Origin: Syncephalis plumigaleata
Taxonomy: Eukaryota > Zoopagomycota > Zoopagomycetes > Zoopagales > Piptocephalidaceae
Direction of reading: 5' to 3'
Assembly: GCA_025201365.1 (NCBI GenBank)
Contig: JAIXMF010000022.1
Coordinates: 62,001-126,000, forward strand
DNA length: 64,000 bases
In this document: piece by piece, positions 34,401 to 46,757 of the stretch
How the letters are laid out: each line of letters opens with the position of its first letter
How positions within the stretch are numbered: the first letter of the stretch is position 1
Notes under the pieces: generated by a model
Database searches by the model: none
Seen by the model: the letters and a program-made list of their open reading frames with translations, nothing else
Told to the model about the DNA's origin: nothing
Program-made: the position numbers and the translations under genes

Positions 34401-35462
34401 ATTCGCGGGTAGACCGCCCAGGTAAATGGTACGACATGGCTGACGCATTGGTGATTGATTCGGCGTAAGAGATCCGGATAATGGCGTAGAAGGTAGGGGA
34501 ACACGCTGCGAGCCACCATTGCTATTTGTTTTACTTGGATCCATGGCCACTGATTGTGGAGGAGGGAATGGAAGTATCGTCACCGGGAATGCCGGCGATA
34601 ACGGCGACATTGGTGACATGGGCGTATCGTAAGGCATGGCAGTTGATGTCGAAGCGGGTGACATGATTGGCGTGCGTGGTAGACTCGCGTACATGTCTTC
34701 AATATTGTTGCCGTGGTGGTTGCTGTTGTGATTGACCTGACCACCTGTCACGTAATTGCCGGATGGATTGAATCCATTCTGATTGATGGATGTCGCCGAT
34801 TGAGCTGCCATAGCCGTCAATGAAAGTGTACTATGATTGGGCGACCATACACCGCCAAAGTTAAGACCGGCGGGTGATGCAGGCATATGCCTAGTTGGCG
34901 ATAGACCCGATTGATCCATCGCGTGAATGGAGATGTACGGCGATGATGATCCAGAAAGTGTACCAGCAGCGGCAGCGGCAGCAGCAGCAGCAGCAGCAGC
35001 AGCAGATGAAGGCAGCGACATGCCTGTCGCATGAGATGAACGACGAATAGTAGTCATGTTGGCCTCTTGAACAGCGGCATAACGACCACCATCATCGAAT
35101 ATACTCTCTAGTTGACGCGCTTTATTATCGTCATTGCCGGACAGCATTGACGCGTTAAAGGCATGTCCATTTAATCCGACATTGATATTATTGTTATAGC
35201 CGTTACTACTAGGAGGGTTGGACAATGATATGCCAGCCACAGGGAGCGATGATGCAGCCAGTGTATCGCATGACTCCATAATTGTGTTACCACCATGACT
35301 GTTTGAAGGGGACATTGCCACTGCTTGCAAGGAAGGATTGGTCCAAGAGGTAGCAGCAGCACTGGTTGACATGGGTGGTAGAAACATCGCGGCAGACGAG
35401 AATGGATCCGCGTACCTTAGACGCTTACTCGTATCGCCAGGTGGTTCTACACCACGTTTCAT
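31452..35462 (-). CDS. Four-RRM RNA-binding protein, Mrn1/Nrd1-like
   Basis: A single long exon of about 1,336 codons from the first ATG at 35462; the frame is open a little further upstream, but without an ATG. Two RRM pairs: RTIYLGGLPANTDARDILEQ with GCAFISF and IKVSWGKPSPV, then RAVFISALVPEDTEPRV with IAFVHF and VGYGRDRC; after a long low-complexity linker, RTVYLGNLKRSTTVEDL with IAFVSF and LRPGWGRPRPLP, then RNVYLGGLDDARVFTVERL with CAFVNF and VRVNFGKDRC. The WGKP and GKDRC linkers and the conserved order match fission yeast Nrd1 and budding yeast Mrn1, which bind mRNAs linked to differentiation and mitochondria. Poly-Ala, poly-Gln, poly-Asn and Thr tracts suggest a condensate-forming protein. 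The tail ends WKRQSSLESRLAGRLW. Confidence 0.88.
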   Translation of the reverse strand: MKRGVEPPGDTSKRLRYADPFSSAAMFLPPMSTSAAATSWTNPSLQAVAMSPSNSHGGNTIMESCDTLAASSLPVAGISLSNPPSSNGYNNNINVGLNGHAFNASMLSGNDDNKARQLESIFDDGGRYAAVQEANMTTIRRSSHATGMSLPSSAAAAAAAAAAAAAGTLSGSSSPYISIHAMDQSGLSPTRHMPASPAGLNFGGVWSPNHSTLSLTAMAAQSATSINQNGFNPSGNYVTGGQVNHNSNHHGNNIEDMYASLPRTPIMSPASTSTAMPYDTPMSPMSPLSPAFPVTILPFPPPQSVAMDPSKTNSNGGSQRVPLPSTPLSGSLTPNQSPMRQPCRTIYLGGLPANTDARDILEQIRAHGVIESIRMLPERGCAFISFLSAAAASAFHNDYAGSNGGSNGGVSSPVNGATTNHLTRRSLIVNGQEIKVSWGKPSPVPLHVLRAAEEDGATRAVFISALVPEDTEPRVRDACEQFGEVETLRWFPDRRIAFVHFTSIADAIRCVAWFRSSSDQWLGRQVGYGRDRCVLVNGALQPDGPSTGLSQLDRMDLGRGAVSQQAHQQLAHQQQQQQQAQQQQRVQQQLLQQHQQTMMAMNAQGLINNNSSNNNNNSNSNNNSNNNNTTNTNTNTIIYPPNAVAAMAYAAAARNRTDSFGNVISNDAQLPPVHNPMAFGVSPNANANAAGQSISAQISATLSSNTAMLPNANYNHPSASTTNGRAMTMSPELAAVTLDQQQQQQGPNSILSSISWMQANSAPNNHNHNHHVNHSTGNTIINGPNTNLFVQAQQQTLPPTNIQSVVCSPPLAAVQSPSTLNNDSMILVGMNGNDSNCNTPTGANTGATTILSNPGSPTAMMMLDQPMVPPSPDHRTVYLGNLKRSTTVEDLCNVIRGGALERIRLIPEKRIAFVSFITADSAADFYRRALHPGLVVKHQRLRPGWGRPRPLPAEVMRAVSVGASRNVYLGGLDDARVFTVERLRDDFAEYGEIELVNTLPERQCAFVNFTSVAAAVKAVDAIRGKPGYERVRVNFGKDRCANPPRPELDANAGSVGSPAMSPNVLPISDAWSNNLSDETLYQSSSPLPPALGSGELLSSASSPVMSSHNGLSASLTRMFDQSSSTATTTTTINHKVIDVVDATGEPAQSPPIASNNVVGSLVSSMPASSASASSSQWMTEALFSSQMSMDPDMILTTTTTAANTAHQSQLEIFPPLDTCMPQNTMDVSLFSWGTRGPRSMAVGAERHATATTTTTTATGSSNNYQELFISNSNNHSSDSIVSPIMSPTICGSTATATTSTTMAAITSSTSTDAMINTANPWKRQSSLESRLAGRLW

Positions 35463-36182
35463 GTTAGTTGTTGAGACAGCAACGGTTGCGGCATTCGCCA
35501 CACCGTGCGTCGTTACGTTTATCGCGGCCGTGGTGACGATTGTGGTGGGTGTCGCTCCAATATGGCGACGAATATTGCTATTATTAATGGATGAATTTGC
35601 CGAGTTAACGGTTGCTGTTGTTCGAGTAGTAGTAGTAGAGGTAGTAGAAGAAGGTAGTGGTAAATGAGTTGAATGCGGAATTTTGATATAAACGCGCTAA
35701 GCGCCTCTTACAAATGATTGCCTTTTTGTATGTACCGTCTTCTACCTTCAAACAAAAAATACGACAAACAACACAAGTATGTGAAGCTAATTAACGTGCA
35801 AAATTTAAAAGTTAGCCTATAATACATAGATATACACATACATGATGTTAGTATTTCTAGTTCATTTATCATATTAGTTCATCATCATCATCAAGCATAT
35901 GATAATGATAATGATAATGACGATGACGATTCATGACGTAATAGTGCATCAATAAAATAGTCATATTTCATTACTTACCTCACAAATAAATCACAGTGAT
36001 AATAGCGTAAGAAAACAATAACGGTAGTACAATAATGAACCACCGACACAAAAAACAAAAAAGAATCAACAATAGAATGACGAAAAGAAAAGAGAGAAGT
36101 GATTAATTTTTGTTGACGACAAGTCGTTGAACGTTATCGCCAGCAAAGAGAATAGAATGTCGATAATGGTACTAATAAAGAA

Positions 36183-36216
<34 letters not shown>

Positions 36217-38620
36217 GACTAATACTATTTAAAGTAGTTACGGGTTTTAGACAAGTTAAATGAACGAGAAAATCAAAGAAAAACGAATGAAGTAGGTCAG
36301 AGAGTGAGAAAGACCGTTAACAATGCAGATAATGCTGGAGATGTCTTTTTTTTGGTCGGTTGATTGGTTGTCAATAATAGTAATATATAGTAGAGCGTAA
36401 AAGAGGAAACGAAATAATCTCAATGACTATAATGTGGAGGAGGAATAGCACGCGCGCGCACACACACACACGCACCAACACTCACTAAGAAAATATGTAT
36501 ATAATAGAAATGACTAGATAGAATGTGAACGGGCTCTAAGGATCAAAAGCCTGCCACCAAAAAGTGCAATAATGAAAGAACACAGAAGTAGTAAAAAGGT
36601 AGTCAATGAAAAAAAGAGGAAAGAATAAAACGGTTCCGAAAACAAATGAGATGTTGCGGTGGTGGTGGTATATATTGCTTGACCGTGTTACGGGTCTCCT
36701 TACTTTTTTGAAGCAAGCGGAACCAAAAGAAAGAAAACAAATACGAATGACGTGGTTACTGTGATACTAGTAGTAATAGTAGTGATAATAGTAGTGATAA
36801 TAGTAGTAGTAGAGAGTTACGAATGAATGATGAAGGGAAAGACGTTTGTCGGAAAGAACAGAAAGTGAATGAAAGGAGAAAGAGAAGTAGAATGTAGCAA
36901 TGAATGTGTGTGTGTGTGCAATATATATAGTCAAATAGCAATATGTGTGTTCCGTTATATGCAAGTAGTATAAGCAAGGGTATATAGACGTATGAAATCA
37001 AACTATCAACGACTTGTTATCAAAGAAACTAGTAGCACGAGTCTATCACTTACAATTACTGACTCGAGACTAGTTGAATAACCTATACTAATACCAATAA
37101 TAATAATGACAACGTAGGGCAAGGAATGGAGTAGCACACGAACGATCTATCAAAAGGCAAAGATCAGGTGTATGTATGTGTGTATGTATGCGTAGTTATT
37201 CTGTTATGGTAGAGACACTAGCATATATGCATATACACACGCAGTACAGGTATAACCACCGTTATTGCCACACTAGTAACAACAAGCCCAAACAACGCAA
37301 GCCCAAATGATGAGAAGGAAAGATGAGTAAGAGGTAGGACGGGAAAAAAGGGTAGTGCGAGTGAGAAAGGTAACAAGGTAACAAGGTAGCGAGGTGGAAC
37401 GAGAAAGAAAGAGCGAGAGAGAGAGAGAGAGAGAGAAGGCGTAACCGACGAGAAGAAGAGGATAGAATAGGAAGAAGAGGGAAGAGGAGAGAGTGCGATC
37501 ACAAATGGTAGGCGTAGAAAGAGACAAGTAACAGTAGTGAATAAACGAGTACTACTACTACTACCAATGCAAATGATGTATTAGCATACAGCGTATAATA
37601 GGAATAGGAACGCTGCCAAGTAAGCAAAAGCTAATTCACCGTATTACCGTCTTGACGTAGACTGTCCAATGACGCTGATTGCAATACTAATAGTAATAAG
37701 AATAGTAATAAGAATAATAGGAAACCTAGAGAGCAGCATACACCCACCAACCACACGTATAGAACACGACGTTAGATGAGAGAGAGTGAGTGAGTGAGAG
37801 AGGAGCGTATTCGAATCCTACAGTAGCAATCCAATCACTGTATATATGCTCTACTACCAAAAATAACTGCTTGTCAATCAGCCACAACTACTCAGTACAA
37901 CAAATAAGAGACGTGAACCGAGTAGAACGAGGATGATGTAGACAAGTAGAATGACAGCGGAATAGTAAAAAAAGTTATGATAGGCGAGATAGAAGAAAAG
38001 GCAATGTAGGAAAACAAGCAATATCAATGTGTGTGTGTGTGTGTGTGTTACGAGTGACCACGGATGGAATAGCGTGGTAGTAGTAGTAGCAGCAGTAGTA
38101 GCAATGACGATATGGTAGGAGATGCCATGTCCTACAACATTCACACTACTAGGATAACATGACTCAGTTGTGTAGCAAGTCGCCATTGTATTGATAACTC
38201 TATCCTATCTTCACTCTTCACTCTTCTCTTCTAACCGGTGTGGCTGGATCAGACGCATTCAGTAGGGAATGGCATGCCATTCTCCTTTGATGTCCTCACA
38301 TTGTAATTGTCAGAGAATGGAAGGAATAGACACACGTACACTCATAGTGACGATGATACTAGTCCACGTGAACAGAAAATATAGGCAGCATGCCAAGAAT
38401 AAATAGAAAAGCGACACGGCATTCCGTTTGAGAATCCGACGAAACCGGAATAATAATGGGACGGATTCAAAGTCCGTAGGATATATTCATTGTTATTCAC
38501 CATTGCTAGCATGCATGTATATTGTTCAAGCTTGTCTAGTATTGCTTCTATCATTGTTGTTGTTGTTCATATTGCTATGTAGATAGGTTGAATAGTAAGT
38601 GCGAATTTATTACGTTACGC
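35463..38620. other. Long repeat-rich region upstream of the RRM gene
   Basis: About 3.2 kb without a supported gene. It is dense in simple repeats on the plus strand: (TAA)n near 36190-36220, CGCG then CACA near 36452-36473, (TAG/TGA)n near 36770-36812, GTGTGT near 36906-36918, GAGA near 37410-37437, GTGTGT near 38030-38048, and (TAG)n near 38080-38102. Open frames here are short, low complexity and not conserved in appearance. The stretch may hold a long 5' leader or regulatory region of the RRM gene. Confidence 0.5.
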
Positions 38621-39339
38621 CTAAATACGTTGTGCCTTTTTTAAAAGCATATTGACATCCTTTTCCAATTCAACAATACGACCTCGCCAAGCATATTGGC
38701 TTTCCTCGCTGGCATCCTATATGAAACATGAATACATGGTTATTAGACTATTGGAACATGTATCCTTTCCACTAGTGAGAATACTTGCCATCATGGTACG
38801 TAATTCCTTACGCATATCCTCGAATGTAGCCTGAGTAATCGCTTGTTCCTCTAGACGACGTAGTGTCGATTCAACCTTTTCAATCTTACGAGCATAGTCG
38901 CGCACCTATTTCACCACGACATTAATGGAAAAGCATAAAGTAACTCTCTTATCTATTCTATTTACCTTTCGAGTGGATGACTCAAGGTCTTCGACGGATT
39001 CAAGTAGGGTTCGTGAAGCATACATGTAATCATCTAGGAAACCATACCAGCCTAGTGCACCAGTTAACGTGGCACCCATAAAGAATCCCAATAGACTACA
39101 ATTGATCAAAAGATACAAGGATCAGTATAAAGCTATTCGTGTTCTACGAGTGTAACCACTTACGTTGCTCCTACACGAGAACGACTCTTGACATACTGTT
39201 TTACAACAGGAGGTGTAGTCGTTGCTGATTGCGCTGACGGCGTAGTGGATGCCGTGCTTACCGACACATTACGTCGCCAGGTGGTAGGTAGCGATAGTCG
39301 TCGCACAGTCAGAGGTAATACACGACCTGATAGTAGCAT
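38621..39339 (-). CDS. Small mitochondrial-type membrane protein with coiled coil
   Basis: Not a family I recognise. Four exons from the ATG at 39339 to TAG at 38621, about 170 residues. The N-terminus (MLLSGRVLPLTVRRLSLPTTWRRNVSV) is Arg/Ser/Leu-rich without acidic residues, a typical matrix-targeting peptide. One membrane segment follows (LLGFFMGATLTGALGWYGFL). The remainder is heptad-like and charged (TLLESVEDLESSTRK, YARKIEKVESTLRRLEEQ, WRGRIVELEKDVNMLLKKA), a coiled coil. This fits an inner-membrane protein with one transmembrane helix. The third intron has a GC donor (ATGATG|GCAAGT, donor base 38788); reading it as such joins RTMM to DASEESQYAW in phase. Confidence 0.7.
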
Positions 39340-39663
39340 ATTAGCGTAATGATCAACGAGGAAATAACAAAAATAAACCAATGAGCAAATGGATCTGGCG
39401 TTGGAAGGTGGCGTAAAAAAGCAACACGTATTTGTGGCATTGATAAATAAATATCATTTCTAAATCAGATTCATGTCAACATCATTGTTATCTACTATTG
39501 TTTACACAATAGATCATCAAGCATGATAGCTAGTATTGGATCTTTCTTTAATTGTGACAACGAAATAGATAAACAAGGAGAGCGTGTGTGCGTGGCTCAT
39601 TATTGTCACTACTACTTCACGCTTCTTTCCCTTTGATTACCGTTATTATATAAACTATTACCG

Positions 39664-42600
39664 ATGACTACTGCCACTAGTCCACCTACTTCTAGTCATG
39701 GCGCTATACAAACTACGCCAGCAGTCAATTTCGCTTTTGCCGAACGAGCAAGATACGAATACTTGTGTTTACAACAACCGGATCGTTTCTCGTATCTTAC
39801 ACTTGATGCCACACTACCAGGTTATCAAGTGTATTTAGTAGAGCAATGGTAATTGGAAGTAGTAACAAGGCATACACAACATGTAGTAATTAGTGGTACT
39901 CATTGTTACTTCATATAGGGCACTAGACCGACAACGTTTTTGTAAATCAGTATCTGTATTTACAGGAGACCAACAGCATCAGGTAATAGATACATGAATG
40001 CGCGTGATGGCTGTACTCCTTGACCATCATCATCATCCACTATCAAGCTAATAATAAATGCATGAATGCACGCTTACAGGTCAAGGTGTGCGTGGGTCGT
40101 ACACAATTAAATGAAGACTACGAACGACTATGTATTCAATCGTCAGAACATGAAATATTCCGTACCAAAGAGGTGGAGCACATAGATATATATATATATA
40201 TATATATGAGTATACGCTAACTAACTAATCGAATATTCAATAGACATCATTAGGTCGATTTGCTTTTGCCATCAATGTTAACCGTCTTAACACTTCATTG
40301 AATCTATTACCCGTGCCTGATGGCGATGTTGACGTGGCATTCGGTCGTTTCGGTCTTAATGTCAATCTACGTCGTTTCGGCTGTAGTGGACGAGGCTCAT
40401 TGTCATTAAAAATGCCAAGGTAATTCATTCATCTAATCAATTTGAATCATAATGTGTACACACATCATCTAATATCATGAACAGTGAAGCAATCGAGGAC
40501 TCATTCGAGAATCTATACCATATTGCCGATAATATATCAGTATATTACGCGGTATGGGAATTGGGACGACTCATACAAATGTCACTTTATCTTTTGGGAT
40601 TGACTAGCACCTATTTCGTGGATGGTCTAATATGCGATACAACATTGGCAGCTGCAAAACAGTTCACCATTGAATACGGCGTGAATGAACGAGAGGTAAT
40701 GCATGATGATAGTGTCAATGATTATATAGTTATAGACAACTAGTTGTAACACATCATGTTCACTGTCATCATAGACCGGTGAAGGACCATTGAATCCATC
40801 GAATGTCGCACTACTATTGAGTAAAGTGGTTAGTGCTAGAAACAAGTTGTATCTACTGGGATATCAAGTAGGTAAGGATCCATTTGATGATCCTGCCGCT
40901 TTACTACTTGGTGTTACGGCATTTCAGGCAAGTAGAACAAAGAGAAAATGACTGCAATGTAAACTAGATTTACTTATCTATTCTATTCTATTCTATCTCA
41001 TTGCTAGAAAGCAACAGATAGCACGTTAACCGGTCGTCTTGATCGATCCACCTGTCGTCTACTGGACAATGCCTTTCTACAACGGGGTACTCAAACGCTA
41101 AAAGTACATCGGGTAGGTGATACTAAGAGTAGCATGCATGCAACATGCTAATAAATGCAATCAAGATGTTAAAATCGAAAATAGACGAAAGAAAAGGTAC
41201 TTGGCATAATGATGTGTATACAGTAGAAACAATGTGACACGACACTAATTACTATTGTATTCAGGACATACACATGCCCTTGATGTGGAAACTAGGGATC
41301 TCGAACGATTTGCCGCTACAGTTCACGGCGTGGATCGATTGAAATATCTTTGGCGGGGTAAAGGACGTCCATATAATCTACCGGAAGGAATTCCCGCCAG
41401 TATTGGCATAGGAGAGTTGGAGTATTACTTGGATCATATGTTCATGCAAACACCATCACCGAAAGTGAGTTCAATCCTCTGTCGAATATGTGTAATGCAT
41501 CTACTTATCCCCTACAATAACCATTAGCCTACAACGGGTACTACTAGTAGAAGGGGCGATTTTGCACGTCCAGCTCGTCGACTAGGCATTAAAATGTACG
41601 TAGAATGATGATGATCATCGTAGACTGAACGATAGCTTACGCGATGAATACTCTATGTTAGTACGGGGAATAAGGCATCGTCCATGCCTGTACACCAGCA
41701 GAGTGGTCAAATGTCACCAACAGGTCTTGGTTTATCGCTTGCCTCTGGACCGGCAACAGCAGCGGAAATCGGTCTCTCACTACTCAAACTGGCACGAGCA
41801 CAGTAAGTTTACTATTTGCCATTCATCATGATTATATCCAACTAAGTTGATGATTGTGTATATGTGTATATGTATATATAGCACAGCTGAGAATAAGGGA
41901 AAACAAGCACATGCAGGTGGTCGATTTGAACGAATACGTAAAAGTATGCTGGTCAAAATGTATCTACGCAGAATGTAGATATTAACAATATGGTTCGTAT
42001 TACATTAGATCGTAATAATAGGAAAGCCACAGAGGTGAAATCGACACATCAGCCGGTGGACACGTCGAATCAGCGTAAACATCATACATTGACATTGCAA
42101 AAGTCATTCGATTGCTTGCCCGCATTATATGATCGTGAACGTGCCACGGTTGAGGCTCAACAATTACGACGTGTACGATCTGCGTCACCTGACACTTTCA
42201 CGAATATCACACCAATGTAGGAATCATCTGTAGTGTATACTAGTATAAACAACAGTATCAACTAACTAGACATGATCATTAGCGAACGTTTACGTATGGA
42301 TTTCCGTGTCTATGCTCGTTATGAAGAGTATTTAGATTATGAGAATCAATTATTGGCAGAAATTAACCAGCTAGAGGTAATTCCATTTCTATTGATTGTC
42401 ATCTATTTGTATTTACGTAAATGTCACTATCCATAGACACTCTCTGCCAATATTGATGGTCAAATTGATCATTTGGATAATGTGATTGCCACTCGATCCC
42501 AATCTATCGCTGTAAGTTGTTGTTGTTGTTGCTTACCATTCTTTGTATGTTGACTAATAGTTGTCTTGATAAAGGAAATGCACAAAGTAGCTCAGGAAGC

Positions 42601-42922
42601 ATTGCAGAAACATCAAATGGTCGGTGAAAAGGTGCAATCATCGATGGTGGAAGGATCTAAACTGCAATATGAACTGGGTGTACTCGAGGAGCGTGTCAAG
42701 GAGGCCGACGACTTTATGGATGACTTTGAACAAAAGGCGAGTATTATTGATCTATAATAACAATATCAACTAACGCGTATATGTATATGTATATATGTAT
42801 AGACACATCGCTTACAATCTCGACTACCTAATGTCGATAATCATTCACCACCAATGCGTTTACGAATACTACAACAAATCGCGGGTAGAGGACGAGTCAA
42901 GCATGAAGGTGAACAGCAATGA
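39664..42922 (+). CDS. STB6-like protein with C-terminal coiled coil
   Basis: Many short exons from the ATG at 39664. The N-terminal half matches what I know of the fungal STB6-like N-terminal domain: ATLPGYQVYLVEQW, then ALDRQRFCKSVSVFTGD, LGRFAFAINVNRLNTSLNLLPVPDGD, NVNLRRFGCSGRG, and YFVDGLICDTTL. The middle has Ser/Thr-rich linkers. The C-terminal part (from about 42280) is a long coiled coil (DFRVYARYEEYLDYENQLLAEINQLE, LQYELGVLEERVKEADDFMDDFEQK). In budding yeast Stb6 was found as a Sin3-binding protein of unknown role. I join the two halves by an inferred intron at 41938-42008 (GTAAAA donor, ATATTAAC branch site, ATTAG acceptor). Without it, the first frame would stop at 41978 and a second would start 11 bp later. 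Confidence 0.68.
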
Positions 42923-43287
42923 ATAACGATATCAGCAAGATCAACAACATGATAAATTGGCATAATAATTATAAGCATTTATAATGTATGTGTACACAAA
43001 TAGATGTATCAATAAAAAAGAATCAGTTAATTCATAATTGAATGGTATATAGATAGATAGATAGATAGAGGGGTATGAGTGTATATGTAGGGGTGTAGTA
43101 GCGTATGTATAACGTATAAAATAATTCGTGTGCCTATTTAATAGAAAGCAATTTGGTTAATGTGCATAAGATGAAGAAGTATAATAAAGCCTGATGGAAT
43201 AAAGTAATGAAGATGAAGTTATGGGTTGATATGTATGTATGTTGTTGTTGTTGTTGTTGTTATTCATAGTCAATAGACATGAGAGAT
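42923..43287. other. Intergenic region between convergent genes
   Basis: Contains a GATA microsatellite (about 43051-43070), a TTG microsatellite (about 43241-43260) and poly(A)-like AATAAA signals. No gene seen. Confidence 0.5.
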
Positions 43288-46200
43288 TTAGGCAAAGGAT
43301 AGGGTTCCTAACGCTCCGGTAACTAGAATGGAATAGAAGGAATACATGAATAACGATTAGTATAATGTGATCAAGTAAGTATTATTGCTCTATACTTACA
43401 GCCGGTACCAGTGGATCGCATCACAGTACGGAAGCATTGCATCCAATAGTTGTGTTGATCCGCATTCTCAGCTTGTAGATAAAACTTCTTGCCGGAGTCG
43501 CAGGCGATAACAATAACGCCATGCATCTCTTGAACAGTGGCTGTTCTAGTGTCAATACGATGTTGGAGGACACGACGTCCCTCCGCCTGTTCCTTAGCGA
43601 GCACAAGGAGATCGTCAAATAGAAAGGCGATACGTGGCTCGAATTTGTCCCAGGACTTTTCGCCCTGATAGAGCGATCCCTGGTGGATGAGGCGTCGGGT
43701 CGACGAGACAAACTTGTCGTCAAGACCATTGAGCGAGCTTTGCACTTGGATGACCGATTCACGTTGTTGAACAAATAGAAGCCTGTGCATAGGTGCGTGT
43801 ATATCGGTATGATGATTAGTTATGCCATCTGGAATGTAGGATAGTTTGCATCTACTTACATTAAAGAGCATTCCTTGTCCATACGCTCGAGGTCATCGGC
43901 ACATAGCTTGATCGTCATGTAGTCTGGGTCTTCCGGCTGGTATAGGTCCAATAGTTGAAGGATAAAGGCATTATACTGGTGGACACGTCCCTTTGGTGCA
44001 GCGAGGAGGGCGCGTACATTAACGAAACCAGCATTGGCGGTACATGTCTATTAGTGAGATAACAATAGCAATGAGATGATTGTTAATCATGCGTGTGTAT
44101 CTATAAACGTATTACTCGACTTTTGATTGCTTACCTTCAAGGTGCGACGGAAATGAGTGCTACGCTTCTGCAATTGAACCAAGTCAAAGAGCATTTGTGG
44201 ATATTGGCGCAAATAGTCCATGTGGAGACGAAGCCAGCGGCACTATTCATCATAGAATACATGCATAATAGCAATGATACGTTAGTCACATGTTGAATAG
44301 GACAATAACGACATTTTTCTTTATATTATCATAGTCGATTATGACTAAACTGATACTTACGTTTTGTGTAAAAGCAGCGATGGCATTCTCCATGATACCT
44401 GTTTGCTTACGATCCAATGCACTAATAGATAATAATGAGTAACTATTACATGAACAGTATGGATGATAGCTTACCTTTGCTCTAGATCACGTAGCAACTT
44501 TTCGTGACGTGGCAAGAGTTGTTCGATAGATCCGAAAATGTTGGTAATCTCATCCTTGGTGTATGAGCGATGAATGAACCGATTCGACTTGGCGGCATTA
44601 AGACGCAATGGCTCGATAAACGCATTACGCATCAATTGCAGCGCACGAACAAACTTCTTTTCTGAGGCAATCAAGCTGTAGAGTGCCTTGAGACGTTCCT
44701 CTTCCAAATGCTCGAGTTCTACGTATGCAATGATATATAATAATTAGTAACAATGTATATATATATACATACATATGCATATCTATGTCGCTTACCTTCT
44801 TCTTCCTCACCTAGCCAGGCATCACGGTAGTCGCAGAAAACATCGACGAATGTGCTGTAGCCTGAACCGGACTCTACGGTCGGTGAGCGTTGCATATTTA
44901 TAATGCTTTGCTGGCGTGATTGCACGGATTTCGCCGATCGTCTACGTCCCAATGATGCCTGACTGCTATGGGTGGTAGGGCTAGGTGGCTGGCTACCCAT
45001 CTGATTCTGTAGATGCGATAGCGAGGTAAGAAGCTGTGTGGCTCGGGATGGTTTCGGTGGCAGGCTACCGCTTGAACGACGACCGCCTAGCTCATGTAGC
45101 TCTAGCGCGGCCATCTCGGGAATTGGATTGCTACCGCTGGTGTTGCCACTATGAATACTGCTCGTTTCAACGTGTGTCGGCAACGCGGAACAACCATCCT
45201 GCTGGCTAGGACTATCCTCCTTCTGGTAGCTCTCGATAATACGGTAGACCGAGGCGATGGTCTCCTTCGACACGTAGCGACGTAGTCTCGTGGGTGGTGG
45301 CATCAACTCGTTGCTATTCGCGTTGTGCTCACCGTTAATGAACGCGGTCATACGTGCCGACTCTTCGTCGTCGTCGTCATCGACTTCTTCATCCTCCTCG
45401 GCAATGGTGTAATTATTGAGCTCGGGCATATCACCAGTCTCAGTGGGACCGCTAATCTTCAATAGTGGACTGTGGCGGTTCACCACTTCATGGGGTAATT
45501 CACTATTTTGAGTATTTACACTGTATCTGTTCAGATCGTAAGCTTCGTCTTCATCACCGTAGAGCTCATCAAAGTTCATCGCATGATGCTCAGTGGAGGA
45601 GCCTAGACCAAGATGGAAGTCATGATCGAGGTACTGATCTTCCTCGGCATCTCCCTTGGATCGGAAGATGGCGCCATTGACCTTGCGAACAAGTCCGGTG
45701 AAACCGTTAAGCGTCGATCGCTTACTCTTGCCGGACTCGCGTTGCAAACCCTTTGGCGATGGTGGTGCCATCATGAAATCGATTACTTGTTCGCTCTCGT
45801 GAGGATGGGCCGACATGGTCTATTCATACACACACACACATGCACATATTATTCATGATTAATTGAATGATAAATCATTAAACTTGCTAAACTTACCTGA
45901 ATGTCACGTTCTTCTTCTAAATTAGCATTCGTACGACCAGAGTATAGAACCCATTTGGCGAAATGAGGATCAGACATGGACATATCCGTGTGGTTCAGAC
46001 CGTATTCCTGGCGCATTCTCGAAGCGATGGCAGACTCGGATTTCTTGTCGGAAACGACCGAGCTTCGTCGCGAGTTATCACGCGATCTCTGTGAGGATCC
46101 AACGGACTCCTGATCGTAGCCGATGTTCTGGGCAACTTTGGCCGATTGCTGACGTACATTCTGAGCATTTCTATTAATTACAGTTCTAGGGGATTTGGGA

Positions 46201-46757
46201 TTAAGTAATTTGGGGGACATCATGGCGGATTTGGGATCTGCCATCATTCGTGCGTGATCCATACTACTATTACTACCATTATTATGGATGGCTAGACCAC
46301 GTGCAGCTGCGTCATTAATCATCACGGTTGGTGAGTGTGGCGAGTATTTGCTCATAGGCTGCTGCTGCTGCTGCTGTTGATGATGCTGATGCCAGTCATC
46401 CATGATGGATGATCCGGGCGAATCAGGCGACAACGACGTGGGTGTTGGTAGATCAAAGGTATGGTCACTTCGCATAGTGCTGGATGTCATAACGGAGAGT
46501 CGCTTCCTTAGCATGGGTGAATCGGGTGAACGGTACATGGTGGGCGATGGTGGTACCATGTAATTGGCAGCAGCCGCACCATTAGCCGACATGCCATGCG
46601 TGGGACTGCTAAGATTATTAGCAGCACCGGGCGTGTCGTAATACACGGAAATGGCCGAGGGACGATGGCGTGGATACACCAAATCTGGCATAGCACCACC
46701 GCTGGCATCTCGTGCACCGTTGCTGTTGTTATTTTCAACCCGCTTCCAGGCAAACAT
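43288..46757 (-). CDS. Rho guanine nucleotide exchange factor (DH-PH)
   Basis: About eight exons from the ATG at 46757 to TAA at 43288. The first two exons encode about 620 residues of low-complexity, Ser/Pro/Asn-rich sequence with a poly-Gln tract and an acidic run, probably disordered. The DH domain starts with LEEERLKALYSLIASEKKFVRALQLM, followed by FIEPL, IFGSIEQLLPRHEKLLRDL, and the conserved last helix region NAFILQLLDLYQPEDPDYMTIKLC. The PH domain follows (LIHQGSLYQGEKSW, RIAFLFDDLLVLA, KKFYLQAENADQHNYWMQCF). The protein ends FTGALGTLSFA. It should load GTP on Rho-family GTPases at the membrane. There is no Cdc24-type calponin or PB1 domain, so the exact GTPase is unknown. Confidence 0.88.

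Noticed and set aside
36756-38186. Several hydrophobic minus-strand frames (60-102 codons) upstream of the RRM gene
   Set aside because: They are translations of microsatellites and pyrimidine-rich runs (poly Tyr, Leu, Ser), with no domain, no splice signals and no conservation clue.
38390-38480. tRNA-like GGATTCAAAGTCC stretch
   Set aside because: No complete cloverleaf can be folded by eye: the acceptor stem and D arm are missing.
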